DNA from: CAVSKL01 sp963728475 [NCBI: Candidatus Eiseniibacteriota bacterium]
GTDB taxonomy: Bacteria; Eisenbacteria; RBG-16-71-46; JABDJR01
Reading direction: 5' to 3'
NCBI GenBank assembly: GCA_963728475.1
Contig: CAVSKL010000002.1
Span: 952,358-1,016,357 of the forward strand
Length of the DNA stretch: 64,000 nt
A program made the translations under genes and the position numbers. Shown here in pieces: positions 1 to 11,830 of this stretch. Positions within the stretch are counted from its first letter, which is position 1. Each line of letters starts with the position of its first letter. Below the pieces are notes generated by a model. That model did not search any database, was not told where the DNA came from, and was given only the letters and a program-made list of their open reading frames with translations.

Positions 1-3000
1 CCCGGTCCAGGGTGTAGAGGATCCGCGTGGCCTCGGGTCCGGGCCGGAACGGGTTGGGGTAGGCGGCCACCGCCGAGATCCGGGTGTCCCCCGAGCGCGC
101 GCCGACCTGGACCCGTTCGGTGAGCTGGGTGCGGTTGTTCTGGTTGTCGGTGGCGATGAACACGAAGTCGTAAGCCCCCGGCTCCAGGCTCGGCACCGGG
201 AAGCTGAGCCCTCCCCGGGTGTGGCTCCCCGGCTCGTACTGGAACCGGTCGGTGAGGTCCAGGCGGACCTGCTCCAGCCCGTCCAGGTCGAAGATCTTGA
301 GCTGGATGGCCAGGAAGTCGAACACGCGGGTGAGGTTGATCCCCGAGGAATCGGCGATCCCGACCGCGAGATCGCTCCCGGGAACCAGCCCGCCGGAGGG
401 AATCTCGACGGTGATGTCGGGTCCCACGGTGTCCGGGGAGGCGCTCCCCTGGAGGACCACCGGCAGATCGTCCAGCACCCCGAACGCGTCCCAGTCGCTT
501 CCCGAGGCGTAGGCGCGGATGCTGCCGTCGGGTCCGCCGCGGAGCGACACCGGCACCGTGAATGCCGCGGTGGCGGAGTCCGCTTCCACCGGCGAGGTCC
601 CGCGGAACAGGAGCGCCCCGCTCAGGTAGTAGCCGGGCGGCCCGCCCAGGTTACGTATCGGGATGCCCTCGGCGTTCTTGTCCACGAACTCCCGCGCATC
701 GCGGGCGGTCACCTCCAGGGTCCCCGACCGCGAGCCCCCCCCCGCCACCCGGGCGGTGACGGAGACCGTGCTCCCCCGCTCCAGCCGCTCGGGGCCGTCG
801 ACGGACATCTGCCCGAAGGGGACGCTCAGCCGGCTGGCCGGATCTCCCAGGCACGCGTACTTGAGGGCCTTGGCGGTGGACCTCTCCAGCAGCCGCTTGG
901 TCTCCATGAACGCCACCCCGATCGAGACCGGGTCGGTCACCGGACGGTCGGCGGGGAAGAGCTTCTGCATGAATATCAGGTTGAAGCTGGAGTTGCTGCC
1001 GGAATCCGTGACGTGGGTGGCGGCGAGCGAGACGAGGGTGCCGGCGCGGGGGGCCATCGCCAGCCCCTCGCCGATCCCGGTCTGGTTCGGGTCCGAGAAC
1101 CGCCCCACGCTGCACGAGAACGCGCCCAGGATCGGCAGCCGGTCCTGGTTGGTGAGGAGCGGCACGTCGGCCACGTCGAACACGTGCTCGTCGGCCATGA
1201 CCACGTCCGCGCCGTGGCCGATGTAGTTCACCAGCCACGCTCCCGCGCTCCACGCGGCCAGAAGATCCTTCTTGGCCTGCGGCTTGGTGAGGATGCTGCA
1301 GTCCTCGCCGTACCGGTAAAGGTAGATCTTGTCGCGCTCGAAGTCGGAGGGGATGGCGGAGTCCACCTCCTCGGACTGCGACATGTGGCCGAAGCCGATG
1401 GGGTCGTATTTCCCGTCCTGGCAGACGTCGTCCGCCACCAGCACCGCCCGGGTCCGCCAGGATCCGTAGACCGGCTGGGCCTCGGCCCGGATCACCTTGT
1501 CCTCGATCACCGCGCGGGCCTCGGCCAGGGTGTGCGGCGTGAGCCGGCCCAGGTAGAGATCGGTGTAGCGATCGGCGAGCCCGTCGAAACGGGCCAGGGG
1601 ATCGTCGGTGGTGTAGTTCTGGGTGAACTGGGAGAAGCCGATCCCGTCCCGGTTGTCGTCCCAGGACGGCACCTGGTCCTTCTGGCCGGTGTGGTCGTAG
1701 TCGCGGAAATCGTAGGTGTGGTCCCCGAGGAAGAAGCAATACGAGAGCCGGTCGTCCACCGCGGGATCGCCGTAGTACCGGTAGGCGTACTCCAGGAAGT
1801 AGCGGACCGCGACCGGATCCCACATGCCCCAGGTGAACTCGTCCATGATGTCGCTGATCTTCACCACCCGCACCCGCGCCTCGCGGGCCGGGGTGATGGG
1901 GGGCAGATGCTGCCGGCGCCACCCCGCCAGCACCTCGGCCTCGCCGGCGAAGGCATCGTCGGTGACGATCACGTAGTCCACCGGGTTCCCGGTGTCGCGA
2001 AGCCACGCCGCGGGGCCGCTCCCGGGATGGAGCCGGGGCGGAGTGTCCGCGGTCACCTCCGCGGGGGCGGCGAGTTGCGCGCGCGAGGTCACGGCCAGGA
2101 TCCGCGCCGAGGCGCGGTCGAGCGCGAGCGACACGTTCCCCCCGGCCGCGCTCACCCCGGTGAGCCGCCGGGGATGGCGGAAATCGGTCACGTCGAAGGC
2201 GAGCAGGCTCCCGGAGGGGGCTCCCCCGATCCGGGCCACCCGCCCCGGGTCGCCGGCGTCCACCTCGACCTCGGCGGCGGCGCCGCCGACCTCGAGGCTC
2301 TTGCGGTAGGCCACGTCGATCCAGGTCAGGTAGACCAGGTCGTAGCGGTCGGGGTTGGAACCGACCTGCGGCAGCACGAACCGGAACACCGCCTGCGATC
2401 CGGTGGGTTGCTGGGGATCGACCGCGGGGACGCCGGTCACGATCACGTCCCTGGGCATGAACCCCGTGTCCCCCGGCCCCCCCCATACCTGGAGCGGCTG
2501 GTCGACCCCGTTCACGGTCACGTCGACGTGATGGAGCGCCTCGTCGCCGGCGGTGTAGCCGTTGGGGAGGTTCGCCCCCCAGAGACGGATGGTGGCGTCC
2601 AGGGTGGTCCCGGCCACCACCTGGGGAAGGTCCACCGGAAAGCGCTGCCCGGCTGCGTCCCGGGTGGAGAGATACTGCCAGAACCAGCCCTCCCATCGGT
2701 ACCCGGGCCAGTAGCGCGAGCCGTCGTAGAAGGTGTTCTGCTCCAGGTGAAGGCGGGCGCGGCCGTCGGTCACCACCGGAGCGCCGCTTCCGGGCGCGGC
2801 GTCGACCGCGTCCATCCGGTGCGGCGCGCCGGCGAAGTCCCCGCTCCAGGTCAGCCAGTAGACGGTGTGGCCGGTGTAGGGGTTGACCAGGTAGTCCTCG
2901 CGGCCGTCCCGGGGCTGGCCGAACCGGTCGCGGTAATTGTCGGGACCCAGCCCGTAGAAGACCACGTCGTCCCCGGCATCGAAGGTGCCGTCGTCCGCCC

Positions 3001-4063
3001 CCTCCACCCAGATGTCGTGTTCGCCCCAGGCGCCGGAGTCGAGCCCGTCGGAGAAACCCGGGCGTTCGGACACCGAGTCCCATTCGGCGTGGACGTTGGC
3101 CGCCGGGTAGAGGGCGCCCGGCACCCACCGGAGCCCGCCCCATGCCACCTCGGGGAGGAGCGGTCCCGAGAAGATCCGGAAGGTGCGCGGGTCCACCGTC
3201 GCCACCGGCACCCCCGCCGCCGCCAGCCGGGCCCGGTCGAGCACGAAGACCCCGTTGTGGTCGACGTCGATCTTCACCCAGCCGGGAGCGTCGTCGAACC
3301 AGTGGGCGGGAACTCCGTCGGGGCCCGGAGGCGCGGTCGCGGCCCGCGGCGATACCTGCCAGCGGGCGGCGTCGGCGGGATTGACCAGGGTCTCGTTCCA
3401 TTCCGAGCGGGCGGCGGCGTCGGCGATCGGGCGCGGGCGGGCGGCGAGCGCGGCGGTGCGGGGACCCGAGGCCACCGCCAGGGTCACGGTCACGCTCCGG
3501 TCCCACTCCGCCCGTCCGGTGGAGGGGGTCCAGCGCACCGGGCGCACGGCCACGTTGGCCACCCGGAGCCCGCGCTCCCACCCGATGGACACGATCTCCG
3601 CCTGGGCCTCGGGCCGGGTCGCCGCGTAGGCGGACCCTTCGCGGACGCGCGCCACCGGAACCGACTCCACCGACGGCGGACGGAGGCCGGAAGGCCCCGG
3701 CGCCCAGCCCGGCACCGGCGGGAAGCGCACGCCGTCGGCCTCGGCGCGAGACTCGGCGTCGACCTCGAGGCTCACCTCTCCGTCCGGCGGCAGGGCCACC
3801 CGCACCGTCCGCGCCGGAAGCGCGGGGGCGTCGGCGGTCCCGTCGATGCCGAGACCCTTCCAGGCCGGGTACCGGTAGGTGCGCTCTCCGGACTGGACGG
3901 TGGTCCACTCGGGGGCGTCGAAATCCACCCGGAAGCTCACGCCGCCGGCGCCGGATTGGACGAGGCTGGCGGGGGCGATCACCGGACGGGGCGCGGGGGT
4001 GCCGGCCGAGGTCCCGGCGGCGGCGAACAGGAGGACGGCGAGCAATGCGATGCGGCGTTTCAT
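1..4063 (-). CDS. Gingipain-family (C25) cysteine peptidase, secreted, 3' end cut by window
   Basis: Large secreted cysteine protease of clan CD, family C25, incomplete because the reading frame runs off the window start after about 1354 codons. The start MKRRIALLAVLLFAAAG gives a clean signal peptide, with GAGGAAG upstream. Residues about 25-200 look like the C25 propeptide. The catalytic pair is visible: His950 in YIGHGAD and Cys984 in FSCSVGRF, a 34-residue spacing like that of gingipain R. At the window edge the frame enters AAYPNPFRPG, the usual beginning of the C-terminal sorting/FlgD-like module seen on other exported proteins here. It stands alone, divergently placed from nothing obvious, downstream of accA on the same strand. 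The family degrades extracellular protein and is normally exported by type IX-like secretion; export route here is inferred. Secure as C25, substrate unknown. Confidence 0.9.
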   Translation of the reverse strand, partial: MKRRIALLAVLLFAAAGTSAGTPAPRPVIAPASLVQSGAGGVSFRVDFDAPEWTTVQSGERTYRYPAWKGLGIDGTADAPALPARTVRVALPPDGEVSLEVDAESRAEADGVRFPPVPGWAPGPSGLRPPSVESVPVARVREGSAYAATRPEAQAEIVSIGWERGLRVANVAVRPVRWTPSTGRAEWDRSVTVTLAVASGPRTAALAARPRPIADAAARSEWNETLVNPADAARWQVSPRAATAPPGPDGVPAHWFDDAPGWVKIDVDHNGVFVLDRARLAAAGVPVATVDPRTFRIFSGPLLPEVAWGGLRWVPGALYPAANVHAEWDSVSERPGFSDGLDSGAWGEHDIWVEGADDGTFDAGDDVVFYGLGPDNYRDRFGQPRDGREDYLVNPYTGHTVYWLTWSGDFAGAPHRMDAVDAAPGSGAPVVTDGRARLHLEQNTFYDGSRYWPGYRWEGWFWQYLSTRDAAGQRFPVDLPQVVAGTTLDATIRLWGANLPNGYTAGDEALHHVDVTVNGVDQPLQVWGGPGDTGFMPRDVIVTGVPAVDPQQPTGSQAVFRFVLPQVGSNPDRYDLVYLTWIDVAYRKSLEVGGAAAEVEVDAGDPGRVARIGGAPSGSLLAFDVTDFRHPRRLTGVSAAGGNVSLALDRASARILAVTSRAQLAAPAEVTADTPPRLHPGSGPAAWLRDTGNPVDYVIVTDDAFAGEAEVLAGWRRQHLPPITPAREARVRVVKISDIMDEFTWGMWDPVAVRYFLEYAYRYYGDPAVDDRLSYCFFLGDHTYDFRDYDHTGQKDQVPSWDDNRDGIGFSQFTQNYTTDDPLARFDGLADRYTDLYLGRLTPHTLAEARAVIEDKVIRAEAQPVYGSWRTRAVLVADDVCQDGKYDPIGFGHMSQSEEVDSAIPSDFERDKIYLYRYGEDCSILTKPQAKKDLLAAWSAGAWLVNYIGHGADVVMADEHVFDVADVPLLTNQDRLPILGAFSCSVGRFSDPNQTGIGEGLAMAPRAGTLVSLAATHVTDSGSNSSFNLIFMQKLFPADRPVTDPVSIGVAFMETKRLLERSTAKALKYACLGDPASRLSVPFGQMSVDGPERLERGSTVSVTARVAGGGSRSGTLEVTARDAREFVDKNAEGIPIRNLGGPPGYYLSGALLFRGTSPVEADSATAAFTVPVSLRGGPDGSIRAYASGSDWDAFGVLDDLPVVLQGSASPDTVGPDITVEIPSGGLVPGSDLAVGIADSSGINLTRVFDFLAIQLKIFDLDGLEQVRLDLTDRFQYEPGSHTRGGLSFPVPSLEPGAYDFVFIATDNQNNRTQLTERVQVGARSGDTRISAVAAYPNPFRPGPEATRILYTLDR

Positions 4064-4372
4064 GGGCGTGGGAACTTCCTCGAAACCGTGCCTGTGCTCA
4101 TGCCGAACCGAGACACGAAGGTTCGACACGGTCCCGCAGGGGGGACGGGACCCCGTGGGTCTGTCCTGGTCACGTAACCTGAGCTCGAGGAAGTCTCCTT
4201 TGGCAAGATTCGCGGGGAGGGCCGGGGACCGCCTGCATAACCCGCAGAACCCCAAAAGGCTAGCAGGAGAAAGACGCCGGGTCAACGCGATCCGGCCGGA
4301 GCCGCGCCCGGCCGCCGGCCGCCGGCGCGGCGGCGTTCCGGACCCGGCCGCTTCCGGTTTTCCGGCGGCCCG
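4064..4372. other. Intergenic region between accA and the C25 protease
   Basis: About 310 bases without a convincing gene. It must hold the end of the accA transcript and the promoter of the C25 protease, both on the minus strand. A GC-rich stretch of CCGGC/GCCGG palindromic motifs at 4300-4360 could fold strongly just after accA, but no T-run follows. The ribosome binding site of the protease (GAGGAAG, minus strand) is at about 4075-4081. No recognisable -35/-10 pair could be picked with confidence. Confidence 0.4.
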
Positions 4373-5332
4373 CTAGAGCCCCTCCACCTCCTCGTATACC
4401 CCCATGGCCAGGAATTTCTCCAGCCTGCGCTCCAAGAGCTCGTCGGGGGGAACCGGCGCCAGTTCGTCCAGCGCCGCCTCCACCGTGGCCCGGACCGCGG
4501 CCGCGGTGGCCTCGGGATCCCGGTGCGCCCCCCCCACCGGTTCGGCGATGAGACCGTCGATCACCCCCAGCTCGAGCACGTCGCGGGCGGTGAGCCGGAG
4601 CACCTCCGCCGCTTCCGGCGCCTTGGCCTTGTCCTTCCACAGGATCCCCGCGCACCCCTCGGGGGAGATCACCGAATAGATCGCGTTTTCCAGCATGTAA
4701 ACCCGGTCGGCCACCGCCAGGGCCAGGGCGCCGCCGCTCCCCCCCTCGCCGATCACCACGCACACCACCGGGACCCGGAGCCGGGCCATCTCGCGCAGGT
4801 TCCGGGCAATGGCCTCGGACTGGCCGCGCTCCTCGGCCCCGACCCCCGGGTAGGCGCCCGAGGTGTCGACGAAGGTGATCACCGGGAAGTGGAACCGGTC
4901 GGCCAGCTCGAACAGGCGGAGCGCCTTGCGGTAGCCCTCGGGGTGGGGCATGCCGAAGTTGCGAAGCAGGTTCTCCTTGGTATTCCGCCCCTTCTGATGG
5001 CCCACCACCAGCACCGGGCGTCCTCCCAACCGGGCCAGGCCCCCCACGATGGAGTGGTCGTCGGCGAAGCGGCGGTCGCCGTGAAGCTCCAGGAACGAGT
5101 CGCAGAGCATGTCCACGTAGTCGAGGGTGTACGGCCGCCGGGGATGGCGGGCGAGCTGCACCCGCTGCCAGCGGGAGAGGTTCGAATAGATCTCGCGCCG
5201 GAGCCGGTCGGCCTTCTTCTCCAGGCGGCCGAGCTCGTCGGCCACCTCCAGGTTCGAGGTCGCGGCGAACTCCCGGAGCTCCTTGATCTTGGTCTCCAGC
5301 TCCACCACCGGCTTTTCGAACTCGAGCCACAT
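4373..5332 (-). CDS. accA: Acetyl-CoA carboxylase carboxyltransferase subunit alpha
   Basis: Alpha subunit of the carboxyltransferase component of acetyl-CoA carboxylase, which with AccD moves carboxybiotin CO2 onto acetyl-CoA to give malonyl-CoA for fatty acid synthesis. The protein is 319 aa, the same length as typical AccA. It begins MWLEFEKPVVELETKI with the usual N-terminal helix and carries the crotonase-fold core motifs VDTSGAYPGVGAEERGQ and GEGGSGGALA. The open frame extends far upstream inside dnaE, so the start is set at ATG 5332, five bases after the dnaE stop codon. That spacing argues for co-transcription and translational coupling with dnaE. No accD lies in the window, as is common. 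Very secure. Confidence 0.97.
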   Translation of the reverse strand: MWLEFEKPVVELETKIKELREFAATSNLEVADELGRLEKKADRLRREIYSNLSRWQRVQLARHPRRPYTLDYVDMLCDSFLELHGDRRFADDHSIVGGLARLGGRPVLVVGHQKGRNTKENLLRNFGMPHPEGYRKALRLFELADRFHFPVITFVDTSGAYPGVGAEERGQSEAIARNLREMARLRVPVVCVVIGEGGSGGALALAVADRVYMLENAIYSVISPEGCAGILWKDKAKAPEAAEVLRLTARDVLELGVIDGLIAEPVGGAHRDPEATAAAVRATVEAALDELAPVPPDELLERRLEKFLAMGVYEEVEGL

Positions 5333-5337
5333 GCTGC

Positions 5338-8799
<3,462 letters not shown>

Positions 8800-8924
8800 G
8801 GGTTGGGTTCCGCCGGGTTGCCGCCTACCAGATCATGGACTTCGATGCCGGTGCGCTCCGTTATACCCCCCGCGCCGGGGCGGGAGCAAGCGCGCCGGAG
8901 GTGAATCCGCACATCGCACGGGGA

Positions 8925-10898
8925 TCAGGGCACGGTGAAAGCCTGCTCGCGCTCGGCGTGGTTTCCCGCCCGGTCGGCGGCGGTCACCCGCCATCGGTGC
9001 CCGCCCGGGGCCAGGGCGCTCCGGAGGTGGGCGGTGAAGCGGGCGGCCTCGGGGTCCCAGTCCGCGATCACCGGACGGCCGTCCAGGGTCATGGTGAGCG
9101 TCCGCCAGGTCACTCCGGCCCCCCCGTCGGCCACGTGGGCGGCCAGGGCCGGCCGCGCCCCCGCGCCGGGGGGGAGGAGGGTGATCCGGGGCGGGACCTC
9201 GTCGCGGAGGAGCGCCAGGGTCTCCAGGTTCCCGATCGAGCCCGCGATCCCGGTGGCGGTGGAGTCCGCCCCCACGAAACGCCAGCCGTCCTCCCATCGA
9301 TAGAGGGCCAGCCCCTTCCGGGACGTCCCCGGCGGCGGGGCCAGGCCCACCGAGGCCTCGTCGCGGAGCGCGGCCGCCCACGGGGTGAGCCGGACCTCGC
9401 CCCCCACCGGAACCAGATCCGGGGAACCCGCGTCGGCGCGGGCGGTTCCCTCCGGCTCCTCGATCCCCACCCACAGCGGCCGGTAGACCGCCCCCGGAGG
9501 GAAGTCGAGCGCGACCCTGCCGGCCTCGATCCGGACCGGGGCGGAGCCGCGGACCCGGACCGCGCGCGCGGCGAGCGCGGCCCCGCCCGGGAGCGCCGCG
9601 CCCAGGGTCCAGAGCCCGTCGCGGTCGGGTTCGGGGGCGCCCAGCTCCGCCACCAGCCCCCCGGGGGCCGGGCCCACCACCCAGGCGGCGTCCGCGGACG
9701 CCCCCTCGGGGCCGCGCGCCTCGAACCGGGCCGAATCCGCCGCCACCCGCCAGCGGAGGAAGGGGCCGGCGCTCGCCATCCCGGTCTCTCCCACCGGGGG
9801 GTCGTCCACCGGGGAGCCGGGCGCGGGCGGGTCTTCGAGAAGGATCTCCGCCACGCACGCGACCGCGTTACCGGCAAGGTCGCGGGCCTCCACGCTCAAC
9901 CGGTGGGGCCCCGCGGCCTTCACCGAGGCCAGGGGATCCCCCTCCCCCCGCCACGCCGCCACCGGCTGGCGGGCGCGCCCGGGCGGATCGAGAGAAATCC
10001 AGCGCTGGTTTCGGCTCCGGGCCAGGGCCTCGTCGAAGGTGCGCTCCACCTCCTGAGGCGCGTTCCAGTCGAACTCGCGGAACCGGATGCGGGCGCCGGG
10101 ACGCCCGTCCACCGACCAGGCGACCTCGTAGGGGGCGATCCGGTTCCCCTCGCCGTCGGTCCGGTCCACGCACTCCACCCACAGATCCACCGGCCCCGCG
10201 ATCCGGAGCCGCGGGCCGGCGCCGCCGGGGGTGAGGGGGATCTCCACCGGCTCCGTCCCCCCGTTCACCCGCGCTCCCGCCGCCGCCGGGGCCGCCCGGA
10301 GGCGGGTCAGCGACGGGGCCACGCTGTCGGGCGCCGACCAGCCCTGGGTGAGCGGGTTCACCGCGATCGAGGCCTCGGGGCCGGTCCGCAACTCGGCGTG
10401 GAGATGCGGCGGACCCGCGCCGGTCGAACCGGAATAGCCCAGCACCTCGCCGGCGCGGAAGCGGAGCGAGTCGCCGGGATCCGGCTCGAAGTCGACCTCG
10501 TAGCGCCCGGCCCGGTCCTGGGCCGCGTCCACCACCCGCGCGATCCGCGGGGCATAGGCGCTCAGGTGGCCGTAGAGGGAGGTGCGGCCGTCGTCGAAGC
10601 GGAAGTAGAGGGAGCGGCCGTAGCCCACTCCCGAGGCCCGGACCCGCCAAACCTCGCCGTCGGCGGGAGCGACCACCGCCAGCCCCTCGCGGCCGCCGGT
10701 GGAGTAGTCGAGGCCGCCGTGGTAGTGCCCGGGCCGGTACTCGCCGAACGACGAGGACAGGACGAGCGGCCGGGGCGGGTCCAGGAAGGGGCCGCGCAGG
10801 GGGGCCGCCGGGGGGTCCGCGGCCCGGGCCCCGGGGACCGGCCCCAGGGCCGCCGCCGCCGCCAACACCATGAAATATCGGAAGCTAGGAAATCGCAT
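8925..10898 (-). CDS. Secreted M23-family metallopeptidase (LytM-like)
   Basis: Exported zinc peptidase of the M23 (LytM/lysostaphin) family, likely cleaving or remodelling peptidoglycan cross-bridges in the envelope. Starting at ATG 10898 the protein is 657 aa and opens MRFPSFRYFMVLAAAAALG...ARAAD, a signal peptide; an upstream GTG at 10943 would put 15 unhelpful residues in front. The zinc-site signature is present: HYHGGLDYSTGG near residue 60 and PPHLHAEL near residue 160, with the typical APADGEVWRV strand between. The remaining about 450 residues are Ig-like beta-sandwich material (DLAGNAVA, LDGRPVIADWD repeats), not a recognised catalytic domain. The long C-terminal extension is unusual for LytM proteins and may anchor or target it. 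Confidence 0.88.
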   Translation of the reverse strand: MRFPSFRYFMVLAAAAALGPVPGARAADPPAAPLRGPFLDPPRPLVLSSSFGEYRPGHYHGGLDYSTGGREGLAVVAPADGEVWRVRASGVGYGRSLYFRFDDGRTSLYGHLSAYAPRIARVVDAAQDRAGRYEVDFEPDPGDSLRFRAGEVLGYSGSTGAGPPHLHAELRTGPEASIAVNPLTQGWSAPDSVAPSLTRLRAAPAAAGARVNGGTEPVEIPLTPGGAGPRLRIAGPVDLWVECVDRTDGEGNRIAPYEVAWSVDGRPGARIRFREFDWNAPQEVERTFDEALARSRNQRWISLDPPGRARQPVAAWRGEGDPLASVKAAGPHRLSVEARDLAGNAVACVAEILLEDPPAPGSPVDDPPVGETGMASAGPFLRWRVAADSARFEARGPEGASADAAWVVGPAPGGLVAELGAPEPDRDGLWTLGAALPGGAALAARAVRVRGSAPVRIEAGRVALDFPPGAVYRPLWVGIEEPEGTARADAGSPDLVPVGGEVRLTPWAAALRDEASVGLAPPPGTSRKGLALYRWEDGWRFVGADSTATGIAGSIGNLETLALLRDEVPPRITLLPPGAGARPALAAHVADGGAGVTWRTLTMTLDGRPVIADWDPEAARFTAHLRSALAPGGHRWRVTAADRAGNHAEREQAFTVP

Positions 10899-11252
10899 GG
10901 TGCAAAGGGAGCCCTCCAAAAAAGAAGACAAGGACGCTAGCACGGGCGCGAGGCCCGGTCAAACCGGCGGGGGCGTTGCAGCCTGCATGCTTCGGGGGTC
11001 GCGAACCGTGCGGGGCGCCGCCCGGTGCGCGGCTTTTTTCCCTCTCGAACCGGGAATCCCTCAAGTCCCCGGCGGCGGTTCCGATTGAACCCCTTGGAAG
11101 TTGGGAGAGTTTCCCCGGTCCCCGATGGGGACTGGTACGAGGGTTGCTTCTCGGGATCAGCGAGCGCGGGAGACCGCCCGCCCGATACACGAGAGCGCAC
11201 GACCCGGCGGAGGCCCGGGACGACGAGCGCCCTTCAAGGAGGAGTCCGGATC
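10899..11252. other. Divergent intergenic region with T-run
   Basis: About 350 bases between the start of the M23 peptidase (-) and the start of the small lipoprotein (+), so it should hold both promoters. A GC-rich segment followed by six T at 11034-11039 looks like a weak intrinsic terminator or attenuator reading rightward, ahead of the lipoprotein. The lipoprotein Shine-Dalgarno AAGGAGGAG is at 11236-11244. No small gene was found. Confidence 0.35.
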
Positions 11253-11681
11253 ATGAAGCTCAGCTTCGCGTCCCTGTTCGTCATGTTGCTGCTGGCCACG
11301 GTGATGGTGGTCGGCTGCAGCGACTCGGCCACGGTGTCCCAACCGGACACCACGCCTCCCCTCGCCCCCGTGGTGGTCGGCGCCAAGGGCACGGTGGACG
11401 TGGTCAGCGTCTGGTGGCAGCAGAACATCGAGCCCGATCTCGCCGGGTACAACGTGTACGTCGTCGAGAACGGTTCGACCGTTCGTCTCAACCGGTTGCC
11501 CATCACCGATCCCTACATGGTCATCCCCACCAACGGGGCGACCACCATGGGCGTCCGCGTGACCGCTCTCGACTGGAGCGGAAACGAGAGCAGCCCGTCG
11601 GCGCAGAAGACCGTGAACATCAGCTACGGCCAGACCGGCCGCGACGGGATCGACGGCCTGCAGAAGCAGGAGATGCGGTAG
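11253..11681 (+). CDS. Small lipoprotein with a fibronectin type III-like domain
   Basis: A 142-aa predicted lipoprotein. MKLSFASLFVMLLLATVMVVGC is a lipoprotein signal with lipobox VVGC. The mature part starts DSATVSQPDTTPPLAP and continues as one fibronectin type III-like fold (VSVWWQQNIEPDLAGYNVYVV and VRVTALDWSGNES). The ATG at 11253 is chosen because of the perfect AAGGAGGAG eight bases upstream; the longer open frame back to 11025 has neither a signal peptide nor a good ribosome site. It is monocistronic and followed by a strong intrinsic terminator. Function unknown; FN3 domains usually mediate surface adhesion or protein-protein contacts. Confidence 0.75.
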   Translation: MKLSFASLFVMLLLATVMVVGCSDSATVSQPDTTPPLAPVVVGAKGTVDVVSVWWQQNIEPDLAGYNVYVVENGSTVRLNRLPITDPYMVIPTNGATTMGVRVTALDWSGNESSPSAQKTVNISYGQTGRDGIDGLQKQEMR

Positions 11682-11720
11682 AAGGCGGCCCGGGACCCCA
11701 TCGGGGTTCCATCGCACGAA

Positions 11721-11760
11721 ACGGAGCGCGGCCCTCCCGGCCGGGCTCCGTTTTCGTTTT
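11721..11760 (+). terminator. Intrinsic terminator after the FN3 lipoprotein
   Basis: ACGGAGC (11721-11727) pairs with GCTCCGT (11745-11751), with an inner GGCC/GGCC pairing, followed by TTTTCGTTTT. It lies 40 bases after the lipoprotein stop codon. Confidence 0.8.
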
Positions 11761-11830
11761 CCCGCGAACGGGCCGGGCCCCCGCCCGGGGCTCCGCTTCC
11801 CGCCGAGGGCGCGGGCCCCGCGCCCGGGGA

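Noticed and set aside
221-4177. 1318-codon open frame on the plus strand over the C25 protease
   Set aside because: Opposite-strand shadow of a very GC-rich gene: residues are Arg/Pro/Gly/His-heavy with no domain, while the minus strand has signal peptide and catalytic motifs.
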